64,000 nucleotides of DNA. Source: Microcoleus sp. FACHB-61. GTDB taxonomy: Bacteria > Cyanobacteriota > Cyanobacteriia > Cyanobacteriales > Microcoleaceae. A model generated the notes under the pieces. It made no database searches and was not told the origin of the DNA. It was given only the letters and a program-made list of their open reading frames with translations. Below, one piece after another: positions 52,837 through 61,724 of this stretch; within the stretch, counting starts at the first letter, position 1, and every line of letters begins with the position of its first letter. A program made the translations under genes and the position numbers. Location of the stretch: the NCBI GenBank assembly GCA_014695295.1, contig JACJNY010000050.1, forward strand, positions 1 through 64,000, read 5' to 3'.

Positions 52837-53691
52837 CTAAAATCGATTGACCTCCGTTACATCCGTTACATCCGTTACAGAATCCGTTGCCGAACTTCCC
52901 GGCTGTCGAAATTTGTGCACATCTTTGATAACTTGTGCCCAGCCGTCAGAGAGAGATTCGAGAATACGAGATCCCTTTTCTTTCGTCGCCGCCGTCGCAT
53001 CGCCCAACACACCGCTTTCAGTCAACTCTCGCGTCAGCCAAGCAAAAGGCAAATCCCCTTCCATACTCAGCAAACTCTCTGTTGGTAAACCCTGCGGATA
53101 CTCGCAAACTGCCAGTTCCATTTTCACCTGTTCGGGCAAAATTGACAACATCAAACTCGTTTCTGCATCACCCGCGTGAATCCCCAACTCCAACTCCTTC
53201 GCACTCAATAATTCAGCAGCAACATTCGGAACGCGCCAAACAAACAGCGGAAAAACTGAAAAATCTTGATATTTTTGATGGATGTCCCGCGCCGCAATTT
53301 CCATCACCTGCGGCTGTCCGCCGTGGGCATTCATTAACACTAATTTCCGAAATCCTGCCCGGTAAATACTGTCTGCAATTTCACCGATTACTGCTAAAAT
53401 TGTCTGAGCACTGAGCATAATTGTACCGGGAAAATGGCAGTGTTCGTTTGACTTGCCGTAGTACAAAGGTGGCAAAGCATAAGCGGGAATATTTGCCTCT
53501 AACTTTTCCAGCGCTTTGCCTGTCACCGCCGCGCTAATAGCCGCATCTACAATTAAAGGCAAATGGGGGCCGTGCTGTTCGATCGCACCTAGCGGCTGAA
53601 TTATAACTATATTTTCCTTATCCGGCATAGACTGGATTTCTGTCCAAGTCAGATATGGAAAAAAGCGCGATGCGGGAATAAAATTGTGCAT
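52837..53691 (-). CDS. creatininase-family amidohydrolase (284 aa)
   Basis: Metal-dependent amidohydrolase fold. The metal site is visible in GAIEQHGPHLPLIVD (Glu, His, Asp) and, later, NAHGGQPQ and HAGDAETS; YGKSNEHCHFPGTI is the substrate-side loop. Related enzymes act on creatinine or on formylated deazaflavin/riboflavin precursors, so the natural substrate is uncertain. The last 16 residues (SVTDVTDVTEVNRF) come from a 9-bp tandem repeat ATCCGTTAC and are unlike the family, so the original C-terminus has been replaced or extended by a dispersed repeat. Confidence 0.88.
   Translation of the reverse strand: MHNFIPASRFFPYLTWTEIQSMPDKENIVIIQPLGAIEQHGPHLPLIVDAAISAAVTGKALEKLEANIPAYALPPLYYGKSNEHCHFPGTIMLSAQTILAVIGEIADSIYRAGFRKLVLMNAHGGQPQVMEIAARDIHQKYQDFSVFPLFVWRVPNVAAELLSAKELELGIHAGDAETSLMLSILPEQVKMELAVCEYPQGLPTESLLSMEGDLPFAWLTRELTESGVLGDATAATKEKGSRILESLSDGWAQVIKDVHKFRQPGSSATDSVTDVTDVTEVNRF
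52851..52897 (-). repeat. repeat overrunning the 3' end of the creatininase-family gene
   Basis: CCGTTACAT occurs in tandem three times and is followed by GAATCCGTTGCCGAACTTCC. The GTTGCCGAACTTCC part equals that found downstream of pilQ and ycf23. Here it is translated, forming the odd Val-Thr-Asp tail. Confidence 0.7.
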
Positions 53692-53874
53692 ATTGTAGCG
53701 GCAAGAGCATAGGCAACCAAGGCAATTAACTAGCCAGAAAATTAAAAACTAATTCCCCAGATAGAGCACAGATTCAGTCTGTCGGTAGATAATATAATAT
53801 AGCAGATAGTTTAATTGCGCGCTGATAATATACGCTCGCCAGCTCAGACCGAAAGACGTAGAGACGACTAATAG

Positions 53875-56800
53875 ATGGAAGCTTGGCAAATCCCAGACAC
53901 TAATTTAACCGACATTACGATCGCCGAGGAACTGTCGCGCCGCACCCCTCGATCGCACGATTGCAAAGCAGAAAACCGGGCGCTGCAAATGCTGGCCAGA
54001 CAACTGGCAACCTCGCCCCGCACGCTGCTCAAAACACTCGTTGCCATCGCTCAAGATTTGTGCGGGGCAGGAAGCGTCGGAGTCTGCTTGCTAGAAGAAA
54101 ATGGCAGTTCCGAACAAATCTTTCGCTGGGAAGCCTTGGCTGGCGCGTGGGAAGCCGCCGAACACAGAAACACACCCCGCAGATTGCGTTTGTCGGGAGC
54201 CTGGTTCGATCGCCAAACTCCCCAGCTTTACTTTGCTCCAGAACAATACTTTACCGACTTGCAGCAGCTAGAAAAGCCGATCGCCGAAGCGTTAGTTGTG
54301 CCGCTGCAAGCAGAAAATCAACCGCTGGGGGCAATATGGATTGTATCTCACGAGGACGATCGCCAGTTCGATGCCGAAGACTTGCGGATCGCGATCGCCC
54401 TAGCAGACTTTGCCGTTGCCGCCGTACAAATCGAGCGCGCCCATCAAACCAAAGAAGCTTTGCGAGAAAGCGAAGAACGCTGGCAGCTAGCCTTGCAGGC
54501 CAACAACGACGGCATTTGGGATCACAACCTGCAAACAAATTGCCATTTCCTGAGCGATCGCTGTTTAGAGATTTGGGAACGCGGGCCGGAAGAAATCAAG
54601 GAGTTCAGCCAATTTTTGAGCTACATTCATCCCGATGATGTGGAGATATTGCAAAGCAATTGGCAGCAGCACTTGCATCGAGAAACCTCACATTATCGCT
54701 GCGAGTACCGCATCCACTGTCCCGACGGGCGCTACAAATGGGTTTTAGCCAGAGGGCAAGCAATTTGGGACGAGTCAGGCAATCCCGTGCGGGCCGTGGG
54801 TTCCCTCACAGATATCAGCGATCGCAAACAAACTGAAATTGCCTTCAAACAAAGCGAAGAACGTTTGAGCGTCGCCATCGAAGGCTCAGGCATGGCAACC
54901 TGGGATTTAGACGTGCGAACAAATCGAGTAATTTGGTCGGCGAACCTTTTCAGCCTTCTCGGCTGCGAACCGGTACCGGGTGGCGAAACAACCCGTGCTG
55001 TGTGGGAAAGCTGCGTCCATCCAGACGACTTAAAGCAAGTCATGCAAGCAGTCAAAACAGCTCGGGAAACGCGATCGCTCTACTCTCCCGAATACCGCAT
55101 CATCCGGGCAGACAGCGGAGAAATCCGCTGGTTGAGCGCGTTCGGGCGCCATCTCTACGACGAGTCAGGCGAAGCAGTGCGGTTTATCGGAGTAATATTT
55201 GATGCTACCGATCGCAAAATGGCCGAACTCGCCCTGCACAAGAGCGAGCAAACGGTGCGCCGTCAACTTCTAGAGATAGAGTGGCTCTACCAAACAACTC
55301 CCGTGGGTTTGGCAGTTTTAGACACAGATTTGCGGTTCGTGCGGCTCAATCAGCGGTTGGCCCAAATCAACGGCTTGTCTGTCGAAGCGCACATCGGCCG
55401 CACCCTACGCGAAATTGTCCCCGACTTGGCAGACACAGCCGAACCCGTGTTGGGCCGCATTCTCGAAACCGGAGAACCGAAGCGAAATTTTGAACTGACG
55501 GGTGAAACCAAAGCTCAACCCGGTGTTGTTCGCACTTGGCTGCTGAATTGGTTGCCGCTCAAAGACACGGGCGGGGAGATTGTCGGAATTAATGTCGTAG
55601 TACAGGAAATTACCGATCGCAAAATTGCCGAACTCGCCTTGCAAGAAAGCAACAACCGCTTTGAGTTAGCTACAAGGGCGATCGACGGCATAGTGTTTGA
55701 GTGGGATTTGGCATCGAACTCAGTTTACCGTTCCGAGGGACTGTCCTCGATCGTCGGTGTCCGCCCAGAGGATGCACAGCCAACACCAGAGTGGTGGAGA
55801 GAACGCCTCCATCCCGTCGATTGGGCGCGCGTCCAAGCCGGGGCGGAATCAATCTTGACTACTGGCGATCGCTACGAAGTCGAGTACCGAGTCCGGCACG
55901 AAGACGGGCGCTGGATCGATGTTTGGGAGCGCGGCTGTTTGATCCGCAACCAGCAAGGCGAACTGACCAAAATAGTCGGCTTCACAAGCGACATTACCAA
56001 GCGCAAACAAGCAGAAACAGCACTGCGCGAGCGCGAAACCCACCTCCAGTTAATTCTCGACAGCGCCAAAGACTACGCCATCTTCACCCTCGACATCGGC
56101 GGACACTTTACCAGTTGGAACGCAGGCGCGGAGAGATTGGTGGGCTATACCGAAGCTGAAATCATCGGCGAGCACGGACGAATCATCTTCACCCCAGAAG
56201 ACTCTGCTGCCAAAAGGCCGGAAGCAGAAATGCACAGCGCCCTGACGAAGGGAAGAGGAGAAAACGAGCGCTGGCACGTCCGCAAAGATGGCAGTCGGTT
56301 TTGGGGCAGCGGGCTGGTGATGCCCCTGCGCGACGCAGCCGGGGACGTGCAAGGTTTCCTGAAAATCATGCAGGACAAAACCGAGCGCCAGCAAATAGAA
56401 GAAGCACTGCGGCAAAGCGAAAATCGCTACCGCACCCTCGCCGATGCCGTCCCGCAATTAATGTGGATCAACACCGCCGACGGCAGGTTAGAGTTTTGCA
56501 ACCAGCACTGGCAAAGCTACACGGGCATCAGGCCAGAATTTCCGGTGGCTTTATCGGTGCTGGAATTATTTCATCCTGAGGATCTGCCAACAGTTGACGC
56601 CACGCGCACCAAGGCGATTCAAGCAGGGGAATCCTACGAATTCGAGTGCCGGGTGCGCAGGTTTGACAGCACCTACCGCTGGCATCTAGCGCGAATTGTG
56701 CCCGTTAAAGACAGGAGGGGACAGGTGGTGCAATGGGTGGGGATCGGCATTGATATTGACGATCGCAAACGAGCCGAAGAAAGCTTAGCAGAAAGCGACC

Positions 56801-59226
56801 GCCGCTTCCGCTTCCTGGCTGAGTCGCTTCCCCACCTGATTTGGAACGTAGACTCCGCCGGGGAAATTCGCTTTACCAATCAACAAAAATGGTCGGAATA
56901 TCTGGGAATGTCTTACGAGGAAGCGGCTCAAAACAATTGGGAATCCTTGGTGCCGCCGTCCGATTTTGCAGAATCTTTTGCCCGCTGGGAAGAATGTCTA
57001 ATCACCGGAGAAGTTTATCAACTTGAGCTGCGCCTGCGGCGGGCAGCAGACCAAATGGAACGCTGGCATTTGTCCCGCGCCGTGCCAATTCGCGACGCCG
57101 CGGGCCAGGTTGTCGAGTGGATCGGCACGAATACTGATATTCACGATCGCAAACAAGCCGAACTCAACGAGCAGTTTCTCTCTGGGCTGGAAATCCGCTT
57201 GCGCCAGGGCTCCAACCCCGCAGAAATGTTGTGGGAAGCCATGAACAGTCTGGGAGAATATTTAAATGCCGATCGCTGCGTGTGGCACGAAATCAATGTC
57301 GAAGCCGACCTGGCAATTGTCCACCAAGACTGGCACCAGTCCGACCTGGCCAGCGCCGCCGGCACCTATAAAATCTCCGACTTTAAGACGCCAGAACAGC
57401 AAGCTCTCTATGGGGCCGGTCAAACATTTGTCATCTCAGATGTCGCTAATGACCCGCAGACAGCGCCTTTTGTCGATAGCTACGGTGCCGTTAGCGTTCG
57501 CGCTTTTGTCGATGTTCCCTGCCTTCAGGAAGGGCGCTGGGTGGCTCTTTTGGTGGTGACATCAAAGGCGGTGCGGCACTGGCAGCCCGATGAAGTTTCG
57601 CTGATGCAAGAAATGGTGGCTCGCCTCTGGACGGTGATCCTGCACGCCCGAGCCCTGCAGGATCTGCACGAAAGCGAGGCTCGGTTCCGCGCTCTAGCTG
57701 ACAACATCGCTCAGTTGGCCTGGATGACAGATGCCACCGGCTCGATTTTCTGGTACAATCAGCGCTGGTTTGACTACACGGGCACAACCCTAGAGGAAAT
57801 GCAGGGCTGGGGCTGGCAGCAGGTGCACCACCCGGAACACCTCGATCGCGTTGTAGCAAAATTTAGGCGCTGCATTGAAATAGGCGAACTCTGGGAAGAC
57901 ACTTTCCCCTTGCGCGGCACAGACGGATCGTACCGCTGGTTTCTCTCCCGCGCCGTGCCGATTCGCGACGAGCAAGGCAAGGTGCTGCGCTGGTGTGGCA
58001 CCAACACCGACATTACCGATCGAAAAGTTGCAGAAGCCGAACGGGAACGCCTTCTAGCGCGGGAAAAGGAGGCGCGGGAACAAGCAGAACAGGCTAATCG
58101 CGTCAAAGACGAATTTTTGGCTGTTTTGTCCCACGAATTGCGGACTCCCTTAAACCCGATTGTGGGCTGGACGAAGCTGCTGCGATCGAACGTTCTGACA
58201 CCGGAAAAGCAGCGTTACGCCTTAGAGACGATCGAGCGCAACGCCAAACTGCAAACCCAGCTTATCGAAGATTTGCTCGATGTGTCGGGGATTCTGCAAG
58301 GCAAGGTCAGCTTGAATATTGTACCTGTGGATTTAGCCAGCGCGATCGGCGCTGCCATTGAAACGGTGCGTCTGGCGGCGGAAGTCAAGTCTATTCAAAT
58401 CAGCACTCAATTTGCACCGAATCTCGGGCAGGTGTTGGGCGATGGGGGCAGGCTTCAGCAGGTAGTGTGGAATTTGCTGTCAAATGCCGTCAAGTTCACC
58501 CCGCCCGGAGGCAAAATCGAAGTCTATCTCGATCGGGTTGACACCGACGCCAAAATTACTATAACTGATACTGGAAAAGGTATCGAACCTGATTTTCTGC
58601 CCTATGTATTCGACTACTTCCGGCAAGCTGACAGCACTTCTACGCGCAAGTTTGGCGGATTGGGTTTAGGATTGGCGATCGTCCGCCATCTCGTGGAACT
58701 CCACGGCGGCACGGTGAAATCCGACAGTGCAGGCGAAGGACAAGGCGCGACATTTACCGTCAGGATACCTCTGATGCCGGTGCAACCTCAGACAAGTTCT
58801 GCGGCGGCTGCGCCCGAGGAATCCTTCAATTTGAGCGGTATCAAGGTGCTAGCGGTGGATGATGATGCCGATGCGCGAGATTTGGTGGTTTTTCTGCTGG
58901 AGGATTGTGGAGCAAGCGTTACAGCAGTTTCTAACGCCGCCGATGCCTTGGCGGCTTTAACTGAGTCTGTGCCTGATTTGCTGTTGAGCGATATTGGAAT
59001 GCCCGACACCGACGGTTATCTGTTGCTGCGGCAGGTTCGGGCTCTGGCGCCAGAGCAAGGGGGACTGGTTCCGGCGATCTGCCTCACCGCTTATGCTGGA
59101 GAAATTGACTATCAGCAGGCGCTGGCTGCAGGGTTCCAGCGGCACGTTTCTAAGCCTTTTGACGTGGACAAGTTGATGCAGGCGATTTGGGAGGTGCTCG
59201 ATCGATCGGGCGAAAGCATTGTTTAA
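53875..59226 (+). CDS. hybrid sensor histidine kinase with eight PAS and two GAF domains (1783 aa)
   Basis: Order: GAF (about 40-195), seven PAS/PAC units (about 200-1100; each ends DITDRK-like), a second GAF (about 1105-1260), an eighth PAS (about 1265-1385), a short coiled coil, HisKA with LSHELRTPLNPIVGW (phospho-His H1420), HATPase (NLLSNAVKFTPPGG, DTGKGIEP, GGLGLGLAIVRHL) and a C-terminal receiver with the phospho-Asp in LLLSDIGMPDTDG (D1706) and conserved KPFDVD. No membrane segment is visible, so cytosolic sensing is implied. The first GAF has no obvious chromophore cysteine motif. Because a receiver follows the kinase, a phosphorelay to an Hpt partner is likely; none is nearby. The ATG at 53875 lacks a strong RBS. 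Confidence 0.95.
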   Translation: MEAWQIPDTNLTDITIAEELSRRTPRSHDCKAENRALQMLARQLATSPRTLLKTLVAIAQDLCGAGSVGVCLLEENGSSEQIFRWEALAGAWEAAEHRNTPRRLRLSGAWFDRQTPQLYFAPEQYFTDLQQLEKPIAEALVVPLQAENQPLGAIWIVSHEDDRQFDAEDLRIAIALADFAVAAVQIERAHQTKEALRESEERWQLALQANNDGIWDHNLQTNCHFLSDRCLEIWERGPEEIKEFSQFLSYIHPDDVEILQSNWQQHLHRETSHYRCEYRIHCPDGRYKWVLARGQAIWDESGNPVRAVGSLTDISDRKQTEIAFKQSEERLSVAIEGSGMATWDLDVRTNRVIWSANLFSLLGCEPVPGGETTRAVWESCVHPDDLKQVMQAVKTARETRSLYSPEYRIIRADSGEIRWLSAFGRHLYDESGEAVRFIGVIFDATDRKMAELALHKSEQTVRRQLLEIEWLYQTTPVGLAVLDTDLRFVRLNQRLAQINGLSVEAHIGRTLREIVPDLADTAEPVLGRILETGEPKRNFELTGETKAQPGVVRTWLLNWLPLKDTGGEIVGINVVVQEITDRKIAELALQESNNRFELATRAIDGIVFEWDLASNSVYRSEGLSSIVGVRPEDAQPTPEWWRERLHPVDWARVQAGAESILTTGDRYEVEYRVRHEDGRWIDVWERGCLIRNQQGELTKIVGFTSDITKRKQAETALRERETHLQLILDSAKDYAIFTLDIGGHFTSWNAGAERLVGYTEAEIIGEHGRIIFTPEDSAAKRPEAEMHSALTKGRGENERWHVRKDGSRFWGSGLVMPLRDAAGDVQGFLKIMQDKTERQQIEEALRQSENRYRTLADAVPQLMWINTADGRLEFCNQHWQSYTGIRPEFPVALSVLELFHPEDLPTVDATRTKAIQAGESYEFECRVRRFDSTYRWHLARIVPVKDRRGQVVQWVGIGIDIDDRKRAEESLAESDRRFRFLAESLPHLIWNVDSAGEIRFTNQQKWSEYLGMSYEEAAQNNWESLVPPSDFAESFARWEECLITGEVYQLELRLRRAADQMERWHLSRAVPIRDAAGQVVEWIGTNTDIHDRKQAELNEQFLSGLEIRLRQGSNPAEMLWEAMNSLGEYLNADRCVWHEINVEADLAIVHQDWHQSDLASAAGTYKISDFKTPEQQALYGAGQTFVISDVANDPQTAPFVDSYGAVSVRAFVDVPCLQEGRWVALLVVTSKAVRHWQPDEVSLMQEMVARLWTVILHARALQDLHESEARFRALADNIAQLAWMTDATGSIFWYNQRWFDYTGTTLEEMQGWGWQQVHHPEHLDRVVAKFRRCIEIGELWEDTFPLRGTDGSYRWFLSRAVPIRDEQGKVLRWCGTNTDITDRKVAEAERERLLAREKEAREQAEQANRVKDEFLAVLSHELRTPLNPIVGWTKLLRSNVLTPEKQRYALETIERNAKLQTQLIEDLLDVSGILQGKVSLNIVPVDLASAIGAAIETVRLAAEVKSIQISTQFAPNLGQVLGDGGRLQQVVWNLLSNAVKFTPPGGKIEVYLDRVDTDAKITITDTGKGIEPDFLPYVFDYFRQADSTSTRKFGGLGLGLAIVRHLVELHGGTVKSDSAGEGQGATFTVRIPLMPVQPQTSSAAAAPEESFNLSGIKVLAVDDDADARDLVVFLLEDCGASVTAVSNAADALAALTESVPDLLLSDIGMPDTDGYLLLRQVRALAPEQGGLVPAICLTAYAGEIDYQQALAAGFQRHVSKPFDVDKLMQAIWEVLDRSGESIV

Positions 59227-59330
59227 GGTCTTTTTGTGTCTGAAAATTCTTTATTTAACGAACCGCGAAGACGCAAAGAACGCGAAGGAAGAAACGAAGA
59301 TGAAAGGAAGAAATAAATAATATCAAATCC

Positions 59331-59472
59331 GGTTAGATCTGAGATGTTGGACTATTCTCAATAAGGCTTTTATGGGCGTTGCTCACAGCAACGGCACACA
59401 AGAAAATCCATCTATTATGGAACAGGCCGGAAAGCCGGTTCTTGACAATGGTGCAATATCTCAGATCTAACC
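59331..59472. mobile_element. 142-bp MITE-like element with perfect 15-bp terminal inverted repeats
   Basis: GGTTAGATCTGAGAT at 59331-59345 and its exact reverse complement at 59458-59472; the identity continues inward imperfectly (8 of the next 12 bases match). The interior is non-coding and contains small hairpins GTTGCTCACAGCAAC and CCGGAAAGCCGG. Size, ends and absence of a gene fit a miniature inverted-repeat transposable element; the parent transposon is unknown. Confidence 0.6.
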
Positions 59473-59509
59473 AATTTTATAGTCGTTCGATCTCGCATCA
59501 TCTCCAATA

Positions 59510-59536
59510 AAAAAACCTCACAGATGGAGGTTTTTT
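59510..59536. terminator. bidirectional rho-independent terminator
   Basis: AAAAAACCTC (59510-59519) pairs perfectly with GAGGTTTTTT (59527-59536) around a seven-base loop. The A-run and T-run at either side allow it to work in both directions: for the sensor kinase transcript (plus) and for the WGxxGxxG genes (minus). Confidence 0.8.
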
Positions 59537-59612
59537 GATGATTCTTGGCTATCGTCGGACAGGTTAAAACATCCTGTCCCTCCAGGATGCCCACAGCGCT
59601 AAGACTCAATTC

Positions 59613-59936
59613 TTAGCGGTAGTCGGTGCGCACGGATGGATCGCGATCGCCTGTTGTAGTGGTATGGCGGACTGTTTCTTCGCGTTTTTTGGGTATTAAA
59701 CCTAACAAGCCCGATAAGCCGAGTAAGCCCAACCATCCCCAATCAAAATCGCGATCGGTTTCAGCAGTTGCGACATCGGAACCAGGAGTTGTGGTGGTGG
59801 TAGTGCTGTTAGTACCCGAAGTAGTACCGCCAGTTGTATCTGTCTGAGCTGAAGCAGGTAGATGAGCTGGTGCTAGGGCTAAACCAGCAGCTATAATACC
59901 TGCACCGATTGCTTTGGATAAATCAGAACGTTTCAT
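59613..59936 (-). CDS. WGxxGxxG-type small secreted protein, copy 3 (107 aa)
   Basis: Small exported protein: basic N-terminus, hydrophobic core AIGAGIIAAGLALAPA and cleavage after ASAQ. The mature part is Thr/Gly/Ser-rich, then DFDWGWLGLLGLSGLLGLIP followed by KKREE, a WGxxGxxG-like short hydrophobic anchor as in sorted or membrane-anchored proteins, and a charged tail ending VRTDYR. It is downstream-most in transcription order of three tandem copies. Function unknown. It differs from copy 2 by a handful of residues (LALAPA versus LAIAPA, PKKRE versus PRKRE). Confidence 0.85.
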   Translation of the reverse strand: MKRSDLSKAIGAGIIAAGLALAPAHLPASAQTDTTGGTTSGTNSTTTTTTPGSDVATAETDRDFDWGWLGLLGLSGLLGLIPKKREETVRHTTTTGDRDPSVRTDYR

Positions 59937-60017
59937 AATTCAAATCCTCTCTGTTGGTTAAAATCTTTAACTATTACAACTATCCTGGATGATGCGCACA
60001 GTGCTAAGACTCACTTC

Positions 60018-60341
60018 TTAGCGGTAGTCGGTGCGCACGGATGGATCGCGATCGCCCGTTGTAGTGGTATGGCGGACTGTTTCTTCGCGTTTGCGGGGAA
60101 TCAAACCCAACAAGCCAGACAAGCCGAGCAATCCCAACCATCCCCAATCAAAATCCCGATCGGTTTCAGCAGTTGCGACATCGGAACCAGGAGTTGTGGT
60201 GGTGGTAGTGCTGTTAGTACCCGAAGTAGTACCGCCCGTTGTATCTGTCTGAGCTGAAGCAGGCAGATGAGCTGGTGCTATGGCTAAACCAGCAGCTATA
60301 ATACCTGCACCGATTGCTTTGGATAAATCAGAACGTTTCAT
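60018..60341 (-). CDS. WGxxGxxG-type small secreted protein, copy 2 (107 aa)
   Basis: Same layout as its neighbours: signal peptide to ASAQ, Thr-rich linker, WGWLGLLGLSGLLGLIPRKR anchor and ETVRHTTTTGDRDPSVRTDY tail. The upstream DNA (AGTTAAAGATTTTAACC, then AGAG before the ATG) is the same as in the other copies, so each copy has its own RBS and possibly its own promoter. Starts at an exact 405-bp offset from copy 3. Confidence 0.85.
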   Translation of the reverse strand: MKRSDLSKAIGAGIIAAGLAIAPAHLPASAQTDTTGGTTSGTNSTTTTTTPGSDVATAETDRDFDWGWLGLLGLSGLLGLIPRKREETVRHTTTTGDRDPSVRTDYR

Positions 60342-60422
60342 AATTCAAATGCTCTCTGTTGGTTAAAATCTTTAACTATTACAACTATCCTGAATAACCC
60401 CCCTAGCCCTAAGACTCAATTC

Positions 60423-60737
60423 TTAGCGGTAGTCGGTGCGCACGGCTGGATCGCGATCGCCCGTTGTAGTGGTATAGCGGACATTTTCTTCGCGTTTGCG
60501 GGGAATCAAACCCAACAAGCCAGACAAGCCGAGCAATCCCAACCATCCCCAATCAAAATCCCGATCGGTTTCAGCAGTTGCGACATCGGAACCAGGAGTT
60601 GTGGTGGTGGTGGTAGTGTTGTTAGTACCGCCAGTTGTATCTGTCTGAGCTGAAGCAGGCAGATGAGCTGGTGCTATGGCTAAACCAGCAGCTATAATAC
60701 CTGCACCGATTGCTTTGGATAAATCAGAACGTTTCAT
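60423..60737 (-). CDS. WGxxGxxG-type small secreted protein, copy 1 (104 aa)
   Basis: First of the array in transcription order. Three residues shorter than the others because of a deletion in the Thr/Ser/Gly linker (TDTTGGTNNTTTTTTPGSD). The anchor and tail match, with small changes (ENVRYTTTTGDRDPAVRTDY). Same signal peptide. Confidence 0.85.
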   Translation of the reverse strand: MKRSDLSKAIGAGIIAAGLAIAPAHLPASAQTDTTGGTNNTTTTTTTPGSDVATAETDRDFDWGWLGLLGLSGLLGLIPRKREENVRYTTTTGDRDPAVRTDYR

Positions 60738-61059
60738 AATTCAAATGCTCTCTGTTGGCTAAAATCTTTAACTATCATCACTATATCGATCGGCTATTAA
60801 AGTTAAATCCACCTCTAGCAGTAAACATTGTTAGGTTCTACGTATAACTACAGATTGATATCAAATTTTTAGCAGGCGCACAAAATTAAAGATTGCTCGC
60901 GGAGGCACTGCTGCACTAGAAATCGCGGGTGTGGCACCTCACTCGGTTGTGAGGCAGTGCGGCAGTCCCGACAATAGACAAGGTGTGGTTGACAAAAAAA
61001 GGTAAACTCAGATATTGCACAGACAAGTGTTGGAACTCGATCGACGGAGATCAAAACTT
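60738..61059. other. divergent region between the WGxxGxxG array and ccmP
   Basis: Should hold promoters for both directions. A short hairpin CCTCAC-TCGGTT-GTGAGG lies near 60937-60954, with nearby repeats of GAGGCA(C/G)TG. No gene is seen. Confidence 0.5.
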
Positions 61060-61704
61060 TTGGGTATAGAGCTACGCAGCTACGTATTTCTAGACAACTT
61101 GCAGCCGCAGCACGCAGCATACATAGGCACCATCGCCGCCGGATTCTTGCCGCTGCCGGGGGATGCGTCGCTGTGGATAGAAATCTCGCCCGGTATCGAA
61201 ATTAACCGAATTACCGATGTCGCCCTCAAATCTGCCTCCGTGCGCCCGGGAGTGCAGATAGTCGAACGCTTGTACGGCCTTCTGGAAGTACACTCGGGCC
61301 AGCAGGGGGAAACGCGGGCCGCAGGCAAAGCAATTCTAGAATTCATGGGAGTCCGCAGAGAAGAAGGTATCAAACCGCGAGTGATTTCCAGTCAAATTAT
61401 TCGCAACATTGACCCCCACCAAACACAATTAATCAACCGCACCCGGCGCGGACAGTTGCTGCTGGCGGGACAAACGCTTTACGTCTTAGAAGTAGAGCCG
61501 GCTGCTTATGCAGCGCTGGCGGCCAATGAAGCCGAAAAAGGCGCATCTATTAACATCTTAGAGGTTCAGGCTGTAGGCAGTTTCGGGCGGCTTTACCTCG
61601 GCGGCGCAGAACGAGATATTATCGCAGGTTCCCAGGCAGCAATTGCGGCGGTGGAAAACGTGACGGGTCGAGAACATCCAGCAATTGTTGGTCGCAAGGA
61701 ATAG
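61060..61704 (+). CDS. ccmP: carboxysome shell protein CcmP, tandem BMC domain (214 aa)
   Basis: Carboxysome shell trimer (pseudohexamer) with a large gated pore, made of two fused BMC domains. Domain one: [40 protein letters not shown] and [17 protein letters not shown]. Domain two: [39 protein letters not shown] and [20 protein letters not shown]. Start chosen at TTG 61060, because the protein then begins like CcmP and GGAG lies about 11 bases upstream; a TTG at 61015 would add 15 residues. It lies apart from the ccmKLMN cluster, as is usual for ccmP. Confidence 0.88.
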   Translation: MGIELRSYVFLDNLQPQHAAYIGTIAAGFLPLPGDASLWIEISPGIEINRITDVALKSASVRPGVQIVERLYGLLEVHSGQQGETRAAGKAILEFMGVRREEGIKPRVISSQIIRNIDPHQTQLINRTRRGQLLLAGQTLYVLEVEPAAYAALAANEAEKGASINILEVQAVGSFGRLYLGGAERDIIAGSQAAIAAVENVTGREHPAIVGRKE

Positions 61705-61724
61705 CCGTTAAAGGAGATGCAATT

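Larger units (their letters stand above)
59227..59612. other. intergenic region: repeat, MITE-like unit and terminator
   Basis: Left to right: GAACCGCGAAGACGC dispersed repeat (about 59258-59300), an inverted-repeat element (59331-59472), and a bidirectional terminator (59510-59536). No gene is seen. Confidence 0.7.
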
